DNA of 34,510 nt from Granulicella sp. (GCA_003133205.1 PKWK01000247.1:2811-37320); one strand, 5' to 3'; numbered from the stretch's first letter, positions 1 to 9,131 are shown. The notes: a model not told the origin generated them from the sequence alone. A program made the numbers and translations.

Positions 1-78
1 GAGGGCGAGCAGGGGAACGAGGCAGGTGATGGCGGCTGCGAGGAGAGCGGGGCTGGGGCGCGTGGATGTTCTCGGCAT
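1..78 (-). CDS. Secreted or membrane protein, N-terminal fragment only
   Basis: Reading leftward from ATG at 76-78, 26 codons stay open to the window edge, so the gene continues outside. The fragment begins MPRTSTRPSPALLAAAITCL and continues with more Leu/Pro/Ala, a basic N-terminus followed by a hydrophobic core as in a Sec signal peptide or first membrane segment. A GCAGGA ribosome-binding sequence sits a few bases before the ATG. It is divergent from the large secreted protein gene. The function cannot be told from this part. Confidence 0.6.
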   Translation of the reverse strand, partial: MPRTSTRPSPALLAAAITCLVPLLAL

Positions 79-497
79 GATTCCTGCTTTCGGTTCGGGC
101 TTAGCTCGTGGCGGATGGATTCGCTTGCGACGTCCAGAGTAGTCGTGCGGTTGTGGCTTCGTCTATGGAGATGCGGCGGAACGGGCAAAGGACGCGTGGC
201 CAAGAATTTTATGGCGGTACGCGCAGCGGATGGTAGATTGGGGTCGCGGCGCGCAACCGATTTCAGGGTTGTTCGCCGCTGGCTGGATCGTTGCTGTCTA
301 TTGCAGCGACCTTTAGCCGCCGATGAAGACGAGAGATCTCCAAGGGCAACCGCAGAGCACGCATTGGAGTTCTCTTGATCCCTTCTGCTTGTTCTGTGTC
401 CGGCGTAATTGCTCTGCTTCCGACTGCTGCATCGCTTGATGCGGCGCGGGGCGGGCCACGCGTGAACGATCCAGAAGAGAGTTGTCGGGGGCGGCGG
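79..497. other. Intergenic leader with a possible hairpin
   Basis: About 420 bases between two divergent genes, with no convincing gene. An 87-residue open frame at 115-378 is Arg/Trp-rich and protein-unlike. An imperfect inverted repeat (333-343 GAGATCTCCAA and 364-374 TTGGAGTTCTC, one mismatch, 20-base loop) lies upstream of the large secreted protein and could form a hairpin in its leader RNA. No clear -35/-10 pair was identified. Confidence 0.3.
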
Positions 498-3400
498 ATG
501 GTACGATTTGTGCGCGGGGTTGCGTGGTGCTGCGTGGGGTTGCTGATGCTGCCGGCTGCGATGGCCGGGTCGGCACAGGAAGCTGGCGCAAACGGAAGCG
601 AGGCCGGCGGCGGAGTTGCGGCGAGCGGAGTTGCGGCTCCTGCTACGCGGGCGCGACGCTTTCTTGCAGGAAGAGTGACGGCAGGCGGGGCTTCGGCAGC
701 GGCGGCGCTGGATGCGGCGCGAAGACAGCATATGGCGATGGCGCAGTCTGGGGTGGATGCGGTGCGCGCGCGGTCGGTTGGGCCGGAGCGGGCGGCGGCG
801 CAAGTAAATCCGTTGAATGCGGCGTGGCAGGCGGTGGGGCCGAAGCAGATTGCGAGCCAGCGCTATGGCAATGTGACCGGACGGGTGACGTCGGTGGCGA
901 TTGATCCGGCGGATGCGACCGGCAACACGGTGTATGTGGGGACGACGGGCGGCGGAGTTTGGAAGTCGGTGAATGCGGCGGGAGCGGCGGGGAGTGTGGC
1001 GTTTGTGCCGTTGACGGACGTGCTTCCGGTGTTCAGCGCGAATGCGGGGACGGTGGCGATTCCATCGCTGAGCATTGGCGCTGTGAGCGTAAGTCCGGCG
1101 GGGGGCGGTGGCGTGGTGCTGGCCGGAACGGGCGACGCGAACGATGCGTCGGATTCGTACTACGGCGAGGGGATTCTGCGGTCGGCGGATGGCGGAGTGA
1201 CGTGGACGCTGGCGCAGGAGTCGCATGACGGCGTGGCGGGGAATCATTCGTTTGTGGGGCTGGGCGTGGCGGGGTTCGCGTGGAATAGCGCGTCGCCGAA
1301 GCTGGTAGTTGCGGCACTGTCGCAGGCGGCCGAGGGAGTGCTGGTGAATGCACCGGATGGGACGTACAGCGTGATGGGGCTGTACTACTCGACGGACGCG
1401 GGCGTGACGTGGCAGATGGGGACGATCCAGGACGGCAGCCAGGTGGTGCAGCGGCCGGGATCGGGTGGTGGGTCGGGAAATGCGGCGACCGCCGTTGTAT
1501 GGAATGCGGTGCGGCAGCGATTCTATGCGGCGGTGCGGGCGCATGGATACTACGAGTCGGCGGACGGAGTGACGTGGATGCGGCTGGCGCATCAGCCGGG
1601 TGCGGGGCTGACGGCGGCGGCGTGCCCGACGAATCCAGGATCGACGGGGAGCGCTGGCTGCCCGATCTTTCGCGGGGCGCTAGCGGTGCAGGCGGCGACG
1701 GGCGATATGTTTGCGCTGACGGTGGATGCGAACAATCTCGACCAGGGGCTCTGGCAGGACGTCTGCGGGCTGTCGGGGACGAGTTGCGCTGTGAGTCCAA
1801 TTGCGTTTGGGAAGCAGTTGGCGTCGGGACCGCTGGAGGTTGGGAGCGGCAGCACGGCGATTGCGCAGGCGGATTACGACTTGGCGCTGGCGGCGGTGGC
1901 TACGGGTTCGGGCGCGAATTCGGATACGGTACTGTTTGCGGGGACGGTGGATTTGTACCGGTGCTCGCTGGCCGCGGGCTGTGTGTGGCGGAATACGACG
2001 AATGCGGTGAATGGATGCGCGGCTCCGGCGATGGTGTCGGGTGCGCAGCACGCGATTGCGGCGGTGGCGGGCGCGGGGACGGGTGGGCTGCCGCTGGTTT
2101 ATGTGGGGAACGATGGCGGGGTTTGGCGGTCGGTGGATGGTGTGAATCAGTTACAGACGCCCTGTTCGCCGGACGATGCGACGCATTTTCAGAATTTGAA
2201 TGGAGGGCTGGGATCTCTCGCCGAGGTGGTGAGCCTTGCCGAGCATCCGACGGATGTGGGGACACTTTTGGTGGGGTTGGGGGCGAATGGGACGGCGGCT
2301 ACCGGGGCTGCGAGTGTAGGGACGGCGTGGCCGCAGATTTCGGCGGGTGAGGGTGGGACGGTTGCGATCGACCAGGTGAATCCGCAGAACTGGTACGTGT
2401 CGACGGCGGCGGGTGTGAATCCTCGCTATTGCGGGAATGGGAGTGCTTGCGCGGCGGCGGACTTTGCGGGGGCGCCGACGATTGGGTACGCGCAGGTGGC
2501 GAATGACGCGTCGCTGATCGATCCGCCGTGGCTGCTGGATACCGCGCTGGGAACGGATGTGTTGATTGGGACGTGCAGAGTGTGGCGTGGGGCGGCGCAG
2601 AGTGGTGCGGGATGGTCGGGGTCGAATGCGATCAGTGCGACGTTGGGCGCGGGGCTGAATGGGATGTGTGGCGGGACGAATGCGATGGTGCGGTCGCTGG
2701 CGGCGGGCGGTCCGGCGAGTGGTGCGGTGGCGGCGCAGAATGCGGGTTCGACGGTGCTGTATGCGGGGATGGCTGGAGGGCTGGACGGCGGCGGGAACTT
2801 CGGCGGGCACGTGTTTGCGAACTATGCGGCGGGGACGGCGGGCTCGAGCACGGTGTGGACGGACGTGGCGAAGTCGACGGTGACGAACGATGCGGCGGAT
2901 GCGGGATTGTTCAACCCGGGCGGGTTTGACGTCTCGGCTGTGATTGTGGATGGCCATGACGCCACAGGGAAGACGGTGTTTGCGACGGTGATGGGGTTTG
3001 CGGGGAACGGGGTGAACGCGCCGCATGTGTATCGATCAGTCGATGGCGGGGCGCACTGGACGAATATTTCGAGCAATCTGCCGAATGCACCGGCGAATGG
3101 TTTGGTGGTCGATCCGAACGATGCGAACACGCTGTACGTGGCGATGGACACGGGCGTGTATGTAACGACGCAGGTGGCGACTTGCGCGTCGGGGAACTGC
3201 TGGAGCGTGTACGGGGCGGGACTGCCGAACGCTCCGGTGGTTGCGGTGGCCGCGGCGGCGGGGATTGCGACTGGCGATGGGCGGTTTGGCGAACTGCGTG
3301 CGGCGACCTATGGGCGCGGGGTGTGGCAGATTCCGCTGCTGACCGCGGCGAGCCCGGCGGCGCCTTCGATGGCGCTGAATCCTGTGAGTTTGACGTTTGC

Positions 3401-5102
3401 GACGCAGGCGGTGGCGACCGCGAGCGCGCCGCAGACGATTACGGTTACAAATTCAGGCAATGCGGCGCTGACGGTGTCACAAATTGACACCTCGGGTGAT
3501 TTCACGGAGGCAGACAACTGCGTTGGAGCGGCAATCGCCGCGGGAGCAACGTGCGCGGTGCAGGTGAAGTTCCTGCCGGCAGCGGTGGGCGCACGCGTGG
3601 GCGTGCTGACGGTGTATGGCAACGTCGCGGGTGGACAGGCTACGGCTGCGCTGAGCGGTGTGGGCGCGCCGGCGGCGGCGATTGCATTGAGTCCAGTTTC
3701 GGTTACCTATTCGGGGACGAATGTGGGGGTGGTGAGCGCGGCGCAGAATATTGCGATCTCGAACACGGGCGGGGTTGCGGCTACGTTGCAGAAACCCGTG
3801 GTGACGGGCGATTTCACGATTACGGCGAACACCTGCGGCGCGACGCTGGCGGCGGGTGTGGGCTGTACGGTGTCGGTTGCGTTTGCGCCGACGGCCTCGG
3901 GGACGCGGGCGGGCAGCTTCAGCATTGTGGACAGCGCGGGGACGCAGACCTCGTCGCTGACGGGTGTGGGTGTGCTGCCGGCGACGGATGCGCTGGCGCC
4001 GCTTAGCCTGAGCTTTGCGGCGCAGCAGTTGAATACGGTGAGCGCGACTCAGCAGGTGACGCTCACGAATGCGGGCGATGCGGCGCTGACGCTGGTGGCG
4101 GCTCAGATTACCAGCGGCGACTTTACCGTGGTGAATAGCTGCGGGAACTCGTTGAGCGGGCACTCGGCTTGCTCGCTGCTGGTGGCGTTTGTGCCGAAGA
4201 ACGTGGGCGCGGGCGCGGGCGTGCTGACGGTGTCGGATGCGTATCGCTCGCAGACGGTGGTGTTGAGCGGGACAGGGGTTGCGCCTGCGGGAGTGTCGCT
4301 GTCGCCGGTGTCGACGGTGACGTTTGCGGCAACGGGGGTGGGGTTGAGTGCGGCGGCTCAGACGGTGACGCTGACCAATAATGGCGGGATGCCGCTGCTG
4401 ATTCAGAGCATGGGTGCGACGGGAGACTTTGCGGTTATAGCGGGGAGCAATACGTGCGGTTCCAGCCTGGCGGTGGGGGCTTCGTGTACGGCGCAGATTG
4501 TGTTTGCGCCTGGGGCGGCGGGGACGCGTGCGGGGAGTTTGGTGGTGGTGGATAGTGCGGGATCGTCGCCGCAGAGCTTGCAGTTGACGGGGATGGGCGT
4601 GGACTTTGCGCTGAGTGCGAATGGAAGCACGACGGCGACGATTTCGTCGGGTGGGCAAGCGGTGTATCCGCTGCTGCTGACCTCGGCGGCAGGCTTGCCG
4701 GGGAATGTTGCGCTTGCGTGCTCGGGCATGCCGGTGCATGCGACTTGCGTAGTGAATCCTGCGACATCGGCGATGGGTGGGACGACGACGATCAGTGTGA
4801 CGGTGGCGACGAGCGTGGCAGGTGCTGCTCTGCGGTGGCCGGGTCAGCAGCAGATGGTTTGGCTGGCGGGGTTGCTGCCGGTGTGGCTGCTCGGGCGGAA
4901 GCGATTGCGTCGGCTGGGTGGAGTTGCGATCCTGTGCTGCGTGGTGGTTCTTGTGGGTTGCGGGGCTTCGCGGCTGATTCCGATGACGAGTTCGGGTGGT
5001 GGGGCGGCGAGTCCAACACCGAGCGGGACGTACAACCTGGTGGTTTCGGGCACGAGCGCCGGGTTGACGCGGAGTGTGGGGCTGACGCTGATTGTGCAGT
5101 AG
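498..5102 (+). CDS. Giant secreted Asp-box beta-propeller protein with choice-of-anchor D repeats
   Basis: The open frame begins at a TTG at 375, but ATG 498 starts a clean signal peptide (MVRFVRGVAWCCVGLLML...AGSAQ), giving 1534 residues. The first ~950 residues carry sialidase-type Asp-box/BNR motifs (RSADGGVTW near residue 228, YSTDAGVTW, RSVDGGAHW near 845), suggesting beta-propellers of the VPS10/BNR-like kind. Four ~100-residue Ig-like choice-of-anchor D (ASPM-SPD-2-Hydin type) repeats follow, starting near residues 957, 1059, 1164 and 1265, each with a Cys pair. A last Ig-like domain starts near 1368. It is interrupted by two hydrophobic segments (near 1453 and 1475), the second ending VLVGCGAS. 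This is probably an exported surface or adhesive protein. No catalytic activity is evident; the substrate is unknown. G-rich codons produce long antisense frames that are not genes. Confidence 0.88.
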   Translation: MVRFVRGVAWCCVGLLMLPAAMAGSAQEAGANGSEAGGGVAASGVAAPATRARRFLAGRVTAGGASAAAALDAARRQHMAMAQSGVDAVRARSVGPERAAAQVNPLNAAWQAVGPKQIASQRYGNVTGRVTSVAIDPADATGNTVYVGTTGGGVWKSVNAAGAAGSVAFVPLTDVLPVFSANAGTVAIPSLSIGAVSVSPAGGGGVVLAGTGDANDASDSYYGEGILRSADGGVTWTLAQESHDGVAGNHSFVGLGVAGFAWNSASPKLVVAALSQAAEGVLVNAPDGTYSVMGLYYSTDAGVTWQMGTIQDGSQVVQRPGSGGGSGNAATAVVWNAVRQRFYAAVRAHGYYESADGVTWMRLAHQPGAGLTAAACPTNPGSTGSAGCPIFRGALAVQAATGDMFALTVDANNLDQGLWQDVCGLSGTSCAVSPIAFGKQLASGPLEVGSGSTAIAQADYDLALAAVATGSGANSDTVLFAGTVDLYRCSLAAGCVWRNTTNAVNGCAAPAMVSGAQHAIAAVAGAGTGGLPLVYVGNDGGVWRSVDGVNQLQTPCSPDDATHFQNLNGGLGSLAEVVSLAEHPTDVGTLLVGLGANGTAATGAASVGTAWPQISAGEGGTVAIDQVNPQNWYVSTAAGVNPRYCGNGSACAAADFAGAPTIGYAQVANDASLIDPPWLLDTALGTDVLIGTCRVWRGAAQSGAGWSGSNAISATLGAGLNGMCGGTNAMVRSLAAGGPASGAVAAQNAGSTVLYAGMAGGLDGGGNFGGHVFANYAAGTAGSSTVWTDVAKSTVTNDAADAGLFNPGGFDVSAVIVDGHDATGKTVFATVMGFAGNGVNAPHVYRSVDGGAHWTNISSNLPNAPANGLVVDPNDANTLYVAMDTGVYVTTQVATCASGNCWSVYGAGLPNAPVVAVAAAAGIATGDGRFGELRAATYGRGVWQIPLLTAASPAAPSMALNPVSLTFATQAVATASAPQTITVTNSGNAALTVSQIDTSGDFTEADNCVGAAIAAGATCAVQVKFLPAAVGARVGVLTVYGNVAGGQATAALSGVGAPAAAIALSPVSVTYSGTNVGVVSAAQNIAISNTGGVAATLQKPVVTGDFTITANTCGATLAAGVGCTVSVAFAPTASGTRAGSFSIVDSAGTQTSSLTGVGVLPATDALAPLSLSFAAQQLNTVSATQQVTLTNAGDAALTLVAAQITSGDFTVVNSCGNSLSGHSACSLLVAFVPKNVGAGAGVLTVSDAYRSQTVVLSGTGVAPAGVSLSPVSTVTFAATGVGLSAAAQTVTLTNNGGMPLLIQSMGATGDFAVIAGSNTCGSSLAVGASCTAQIVFAPGAAGTRAGSLVVVDSAGSSPQSLQLTGMGVDFALSANGSTTATISSGGQAVYPLLLTSAAGLPGNVALACSGMPVHATCVVNPATSAMGGTTTISVTVATSVAGAALRWPGQQQMVWLAGLLPVWLLGRKRLRRLGGVAILCCVVVLVGCGASRLIPMTSSGGGAASPTPSGTYNLVVSGTSAGLTRSVGLTLIVQ

Positions 5103-5113
5103 TGGCGATACAA

Positions 5114-5139
5114 CCCACGTCTCAGAAGCGAGACGTGGG
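5114..5139. repeat. Palindromic intergenic hairpin (REP-like)
   Basis: A perfect 10-bp stem, CCCACGTCTC (5114-5123) and GAGACGTGGG (5130-5139), with loop AGAAGC. It lies 11 bases after the stop of the giant gene and could act as a terminator, though no T-run follows. The next 90 bases hold a second repeat-like block (TTGCGCTTCGGCAAGCTCAG near 5185-5204) before the convergent flavoprotein gene. The TCTCAGAAGC part recurs in the repeats at 12.34 and 34.43 kb. Confidence 0.6.
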
Positions 5140-5239
5140 GCACCCCCAGCGATGTGGCGGGGTAGAGACTATTCCCACGATAACCTTGCGCTTCGGCAAG
5201 CTCAGGGCAGGCTGTGGGGCACCCAGATTGGTGGCGGGA

Positions 5240-6505
5240 TTACGCGGATTGGCCGGCGGCGACTCCGGAGGCCCAGGCCCATTGGAAGTTGTAGCCGCCG
5301 AGCCAGCCGGTGACGTCGACGACTTCGCCGATGAAGTAGAGGCCGGGGACTGTGCGGCTCTGCATGGTCTTTGCGTCAAGCGAGTTGGTGTCGACGCCTC
5401 CGACGGTGACTTCGGCCTTGTCGTAGCCTTCGGTGCCGGCAGGGAGGATACGCCAGGCGTGGAGTTGGCGCTCTATTTCGGCGAGGGCGGTGTTGGGGAG
5501 TGCGCGCGATTGGGCGTGGGCTGGATTGGCGCGGGCGTGGAGGGCGCGCCAGCGATCGGCGAAGCGGCCGGGGACGATGGAGCGAAGGGCCTGCGCGGTG
5601 GCGGAGAGGTCGCGGCGCGCGTCCGGGTGAGTAAGGGGCGCGAAGGTACGAAGGCTCGCGGGATCAGCGCTGGGAGGCGTGGAGTCTGGGTCGAGGTCGA
5701 GTTCGATGGGTTCGCCGGGGTGCCAGTAGGAGGAGATCTGGAGGATAGCTGGGCCGCTGAGGCCGCGGTGGGTGATGAGCATCTTCTCCCGGAACGTGCT
5801 TCGCACCGTTCTCGGCTTCGCGCTGGCTCTTCCGGATGATGCAGTGGTAGGGGCTGACGCGATGACTTCGGTGGAGATGCCGGCGAGGTCGCACCAGTCG
5901 GATTGATCCTCCGGATTGAAGACGAGGGGGACGAGGCCGGGGCGTGTTTCGACGATGGCGTGGCCGAACTGGGTGGCGAGGTCGTAGCCGAAGGAGGTTG
6001 CACCCATCTTGGGGATGGAGAGGCCTCCCGTTGCGACTACGAGGGAGGTGGCGGCGATGGGGCCGGTGTTTGTTTCGACGCGGAAACGGCTGTCGGCGTG
6101 CGCGACGGAGAGAATGCGGGTGGCGAGTTGGACGCGGACATTCGCTTCGGCGCACTCGCGCAGGAGCATGTTGAGGATGTCATTGGCGGAGCGGTCGCAG
6201 AAGAGTTGGCCGAGGGTTTTTTCGTGATAAGGGATGCGGTGCTTTTCAACCAGGGCGATGAAGTCCTGCGGGGTGAAGCGGGCGAGCGCGGACTTGGCGA
6301 AGTGGGGGTTGGCGGAGAGGAAGTTTTCCGGCTTGGCGTGGATGTTGGTGAAGTTGCAGCGACCGCCGCCGGAGATGAGGATCTTCTTGCCGGGGCGGTC
6401 GGCGTGCTCGAGCACGAGGATGCGGCGACCGCGGCGTCCAGCTTCGATGGCGCACATGAGGCCGGCAGCGCCGGCGCCAAGGATGAGGACGTCTACTTCG
6501 GTCAT
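5240..6505 (-). CDS. NAD(P)/FAD-dependent oxidoreductase, HI0933/BaiN (YhiN) family
   Basis: 421 residues from ATG 6503-6505, the usual length for this family. The N-terminal FAD dinucleotide-binding motif is GAGAAGLMCA (residues 11-20), followed by the family motif GKKILISGGGRCNFTN. Mid-protein THRGLSGPAILQISSYW and the C-terminal EVTVGGV...GLYFIGEVVDVTGWLGGYNFQWAW are diagnostic of HI0933-like flavoproteins. These are cytosolic two-electron oxidoreductases; the physiological substrate is poorly defined outside bile-acid-converting homologues. Between the ISTEV strand and FREKMLITHRG there is an extra stretch (around SSGRASAKPRTVRS, residues ~225-237). Its DNA resembles an insert in prmC (see 5796-5830). 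The neighbours are convergent or divergent, so it is probably monocistronic. Confidence 0.93.
   Translation of the reverse strand: MTEVDVLILGAGAAGLMCAIEAGRRGRRILVLEHADRPGKKILISGGGRCNFTNIHAKPENFLSANPHFAKSALARFTPQDFIALVEKHRIPYHEKTLGQLFCDRSANDILNMLLRECAEANVRVQLATRILSVAHADSRFRVETNTGPIAATSLVVATGGLSIPKMGATSFGYDLATQFGHAIVETRPGLVPLVFNPEDQSDWCDLAGISTEVIASAPTTASSGRASAKPRTVRSTFREKMLITHRGLSGPAILQISSYWHPGEPIELDLDPDSTPPSADPASLRTFAPLTHPDARRDLSATAQALRSIVPGRFADRWRALHARANPAHAQSRALPNTALAEIERQLHAWRILPAGTEGYDKAEVTVGGVDTNSLDAKTMQSRTVPGLYFIGEVVDVTGWLGGYNFQWAWASGVAAGQSA
5796..5830. repeat. Short repeat-like insert in frame within the flavoprotein gene
   Basis: The plus-strand block GTGCTTCGCACCGTTCTCGG followed by CTTCGCG resembles 17256-17284 inside prmC (GCACTTCGTGCGGTTCTCGA then CGCTTCGCG). 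In both genes it falls in a linker between conserved motifs and keeps the frame. Interpreting it as a mobile or palindromic small repeat is inference from the two copies. Confidence 0.4.
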
Positions 6506-6647
6506 AAGGTCTATTGTCAGCGAAGAGAGGCTCGATCTTACAACGGCGAGGCGAGTTTATGATTCCTATCAGTAGCGAGTCAGGAATCGGCTATGAGCTG
6601 TGAGCTTAGAGCAATGAGGTATGAGCGAGTCAGGGAAAGGGACAACG

Positions 6648-7517
6648 ATGAAGATCGATACGAAGGATTCCTACGTAACGCCGGGCAAGAAGGTCAAGCT
6701 GAACGATTGGCCGACGAGCGTGAAGCCGATCTACGGCTCGAAGGAGGAATACAAGGAGCTGCTGGAGAAGCACATTAAGGAAATGAGCTCGCTGCAGCAG
6801 CTTCTTTACGGGTCGAACCAGTATGCGTTGCTGCTGATCTTTCAAGGGATGGACGCTGCGGGCAAGGATGGCGCGATCCGGCACGTCATGTCCGGAGTCA
6901 ATCCGCAGGGCTGCGAGGTGGCGAGTTTCAAGCAGCCGAGCGCGGAGGAACTCGAGCATGATTTTCTGTGGCGCTCGACGCAGCGGCTACCCGAGCGCGG
7001 GCGGATCGGCATCTTCAACCGCTCGTACTACGAGGAGGTGCTGGTGGTTCGAGTGCATCCTGAGATTTTGCGGGGCGAGGGGCTTGCTGAAGGGCCACGC
7101 GACGGGAAAGACGTCTGGGAGCATCGGTATCGCTCCATCGTTGATTTGGAGAGACACCTTGATCGCAATGGAACTCGCATCGTCAAGATCTTTCTTCACC
7201 TGTCGAAGGAGGAGCAGAGGAAGCGGTTCCTGGCGCGGATCGATGATCCGGACAAGAATTGGAAGTTTGGCGCCGCGGACATTCACGAGCGCAAGTACTG
7301 GAAGGAATACACAGAGGCTTTCGAGGCGTGTTTGCGCGCGACCAGTACGCGTCATGCGCCGTGGTATGCGGTCCCTGCGGATGACAAGGAGAATGCGCGG
7401 CTGATCGTGTCGCAGATAGTTCTGGATGCGCTGGGGGAACTGAAGATGTCGTATCCGAAGACGACGGCAAAACGCCGGCAGGAGTTGCTGGCTATCCGCA
7501 AGGAACTGGCGAAGTGA
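6648..7517 (+). CDS. ppk2: Polyphosphate kinase 2 family protein
   Basis: Starting at ATG 6648 gives [18 protein letters not shown] and 289 residues. An upstream in-frame ATG at 6621 lies in repeat-like DNA (TATGAGC...), whereas GGGAAAGGGA sits just before 6648, so 6648 is preferred. PPK2 enzymes transfer phosphate between polyphosphate and nucleotides in the cytosol. Walker A is GMDAAGKDG (residues 67-75), the family sequence [13 protein letters not shown] follows, and the Walker B/lid region is [25 protein letters not shown]. DDPDKNWKF and the C-terminal [14 protein letters not shown] are also typical of single-domain PPK2. Whether it makes NDPs or NTPs is not decidable here. It is convergent with the YceI gene. 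Confidence 0.95.
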   Translation: MKIDTKDSYVTPGKKVKLNDWPTSVKPIYGSKEEYKELLEKHIKEMSSLQQLLYGSNQYALLLIFQGMDAAGKDGAIRHVMSGVNPQGCEVASFKQPSAEELEHDFLWRSTQRLPERGRIGIFNRSYYEEVLVVRVHPEILRGEGLAEGPRDGKDVWEHRYRSIVDLERHLDRNGTRIVKIFLHLSKEEQRKRFLARIDDPDKNWKFGAADIHERKYWKEYTEAFEACLRATSTRHAPWYAVPADDKENARLIVSQIVLDALGELKMSYPKTTAKRRQELLAIRKELAK

Positions 7518-7520
7518 AGG

Positions 7521-7570
7521 GAGTGGTAAGTGGTAAGTAAGAACAGACAACTTACCACTTATCACTTAAG
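7521..7570. repeat. GTGGTAAGT inverted/direct repeat
   Basis: Direct copies of GTGGTAAGT (from 7523) are followed by the reverse complement ACTTACCAC (7550-7558), so the transcript can fold into a hairpin between two convergent genes. The same nonamer family occurs at 15704-15733 and 23970-24050 and, degenerate, near 17671. It is a dispersed intergenic repeat and perhaps a two-way terminator here. Confidence 0.6.
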
Positions 7571-7584
7571 ACTGACCACTGTGC

Positions 7585-8139
7585 TTAGGAGGGGTGCCAG
7601 ACCATGTCGACGCGGACTGGGATTTCGTTCTTGATGGGGATGGTGAGGAACGTGGGTGGTTCGATCTTGAAGTCGGTGAGCGTGGCGGGGACGATGCCTG
7701 TGATGTGATGGGCGGAGCCTTCGATCGTCTGGTGGAACTGCACGTGGGAGTAGTGTGCGGAGTTGCCGGCGAACTGGACTTCGAGGTCGCAGTCGAGCGT
7801 GGGCGATGTGAGGCTCGATTGCGTGAGTCGGAAGCGGACCTGAACGATGGGGAACTGCGCGCCGCGGCTGGTCTGGATCATATGCAAGTCGCGATTGCTG
7901 TCGCCGGAGTCGAAGGACTTGACGGGGGCGGCGATCAGGAAATCGCATTGCCCGGCGTGGCAGATGCCCTTGCCGCGAGCGCCGTGGCTGGTTCCGTCGA
8001 CCTCATGCATGGGATGCGACATGTGGTAGGTGAGAGAAGATTGATCGAGATTCCACGTCTGGTCGGGTGCCTGGGCGCGTGTGGGGGCGAATGAATGCAG
8101 CGAGAGCAGGAGGATTGCGAACAGCGGAAGTTTCTTCAT
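7585..8139 (-). CDS. YceI-like periplasmic (lipocalin-fold) protein
   Basis: The open frame extends to 8196, but ATG 8137-8139 starts a normal signal peptide (MKKLPLFAILLLSLHSFAPT) and has AGGGG just upstream, overlapping the stop of the preceding gene; 184 residues. The mature part matches the YceI-like pattern: WNLDQSSLTYHMSHPMHEVDG near the start and later strands ending TDFKIEPPTFLTIPIKNEIPVRVDMVW. YceI folds as an extended lipocalin-like barrel that binds isoprenoid or other amphiphilic ligands in the periplasm. The pair with the upstream b561-like membrane gene (7-base gap) parallels E. coli yceJ-yceI. The two are probably cotranscribed under the adjacent Rrf2 regulator. Confidence 0.85.
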   Translation of the reverse strand: MKKLPLFAILLLSLHSFAPTRAQAPDQTWNLDQSSLTYHMSHPMHEVDGTSHGARGKGICHAGQCDFLIAAPVKSFDSGDSNRDLHMIQTSRGAQFPIVQVRFRLTQSSLTSPTLDCDLEVQFAGNSAHYSHVQFHQTIEGSAHHITGIVPATLTDFKIEPPTFLTIPIKNEIPVRVDMVWHPS

Positions 8140-8146
8140 TGAACCC

Positions 8147-8932
8147 CTAGAGCTTGAGATGGATGGGCCAGGAGACGGCGATGATGGCTGCGCCATAGCT
8201 GATTGCGGTGGCGGTGGCGACGGCGCCGTGAGCGGAGGCGATGCCGTGAACCTTCTGGCCGCTGTTGATCTGGTTGAAGGCCATTGCGCCGAGGATGGGC
8301 GTCAGGATCATTCCGGGGGCATGGATGTAGATGAGGTACTTGTGCCACTTGACGCCACCGCGCGCGGGTTCGTTGGAGACTCTAGGAGCTCGGATTGCGT
8401 AGAAGGCGGTCGCGCTATACATGGCAACGGCTGCGCCGCCCAGCGCGACGTGTATGTCGCGCGAGGTGGTGTTGCCGTAATTGCCGTGTTGCGGCGGGGC
8501 GCCGATGGCGCTGATGCATGCAGCGGCGACTGGGATGACGGTGATGAGGCCGAGGCGCTGATGGACCTTCAGCATGCGGGTTCGCTTGTCGAGGAGGGCT
8601 TGGCGCGCCGCACTGCCTTCGGTCTCTGCCGGAGTTAGGCCGAGGTCACCGAGAGATGGACCAGCGCTGGGCGCTGGTGCATTTTGTGTGGGAGGCTGTA
8701 GGGAACTGCTGAACAAAAGCGGCTCGTCGCGGTCAACATTAGATCCTGACGCGGCCATCGGGACAGGGGCATCCGGCAATGTCAGCGATTCGGAGTTCGC
8801 CGCCAACTCAGGCGCTTGCGGGTTAGCCGTCTGTGCGGCAAGGGGGCTGACAGCTACAGAAAGAGCGATCAGACACGTCGCTGTACTCAAGAACCTGCCG
8901 CGGCCCGCTCGAAGGAGCCCGGGGATTTCCAT
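8147..8932 (-). CDS. Four-helix membrane protein, cytochrome b561-like
   Basis: 261 residues from ATG 8930-8932, preceded by GGAGG. It has an N-terminal signal (CLIALSVAVSPLAAQ), a Pro/Ala-rich periplasmic stretch to about residue 110, then four hydrophobic helices (about 124-143, 161-180, 200-218, 231-254). Histidines sit at or near the helix ends: H124, H161, H197, H204, H229 and H235, as expected for a haem-b four-helix bundle of the b561/ferric-reductase type. No family name was recognised by sequence alone. The b561 call rests on helix/histidine layout and on the neighbouring YceI gene (E. coli YceJ is a b561 homologue). It could instead be a haem-free membrane protein. Confidence 0.6.
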   Translation of the reverse strand: MEIPGLLRAGRGRFLSTATCLIALSVAVSPLAAQTANPQAPELAANSESLTLPDAPVPMAASGSNVDRDEPLLFSSSLQPPTQNAPAPSAGPSLGDLGLTPAETEGSAARQALLDKRTRMLKVHQRLGLITVIPVAAACISAIGAPPQHGNYGNTTSRDIHVALGGAAVAMYSATAFYAIRAPRVSNEPARGGVKWHKYLIYIHAPGMILTPILGAMAFNQINSGQKVHGIASAHGAVATATAISYGAAIIAVSWPIHLKL

Positions 8933-8965
8933 GTTGCCTCCAATTCTGTCGCAGCAAGTCTTAGT

Positions 8966-8982
8966 TCCCTAAGATTTAGGGA
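8966..8982. promoter_or_regulatory. Perfect palindrome, probable Rrf2 operator
   Basis: TCCCTAAGATTTAGGGA: two 7-base arms with a 3-base spacer. It starts about 6 bases downstream of the -10 box of the putative promoter at 8989-9017, so it would cover the transcription start of the b561-like/yceI operon. A dimeric repressor encoded by the upstream Rrf2 gene is the natural candidate. That assignment is inference. Confidence 0.55.
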
Positions 8983-8988
8983 TGTACC

Positions 8989-9017
8989 TTTATACCTGCC
9001 GTGGAGGAAGCGCGCAA
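8989..9017 (-). promoter_or_regulatory. Candidate sigma-70 promoter of the b561-like/yceI operon
   Basis: Read on the minus strand: TTGCGC (9017-9012), a 17-base spacer, then TATAAA (8994-8989), about 57 bases before the ATG at 8932. The -10 matches consensus at five of six positions, the -35 only at TTG. The spacing is ideal and a palindrome follows directly at the expected +1. Confidence 0.45.
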
Positions 9018-9131
9018 CTCGGCCAGCAACCATCGTGTGCGTCGGGAAGGGTGGGAGGCGGCCGGGTTCCGTTCGGTTGGAGGACAACACCGCAACCGAT
9101 GCACTACGCGTGTTGTAGGCGGAAGACCGCC

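Noticed and set aside
115..378. 87-residue plus frame before the giant gene
   Set aside because: No ribosome-binding site, Arg/Trp-rich composition and no resemblance to known proteins.
3477..4739. 420-residue minus-strand frame inside the giant secreted gene
   Set aside because: Arg/His-rich, no domain, and fully explained by G-rich codon bias of the plus-strand gene with its recognisable repeats.
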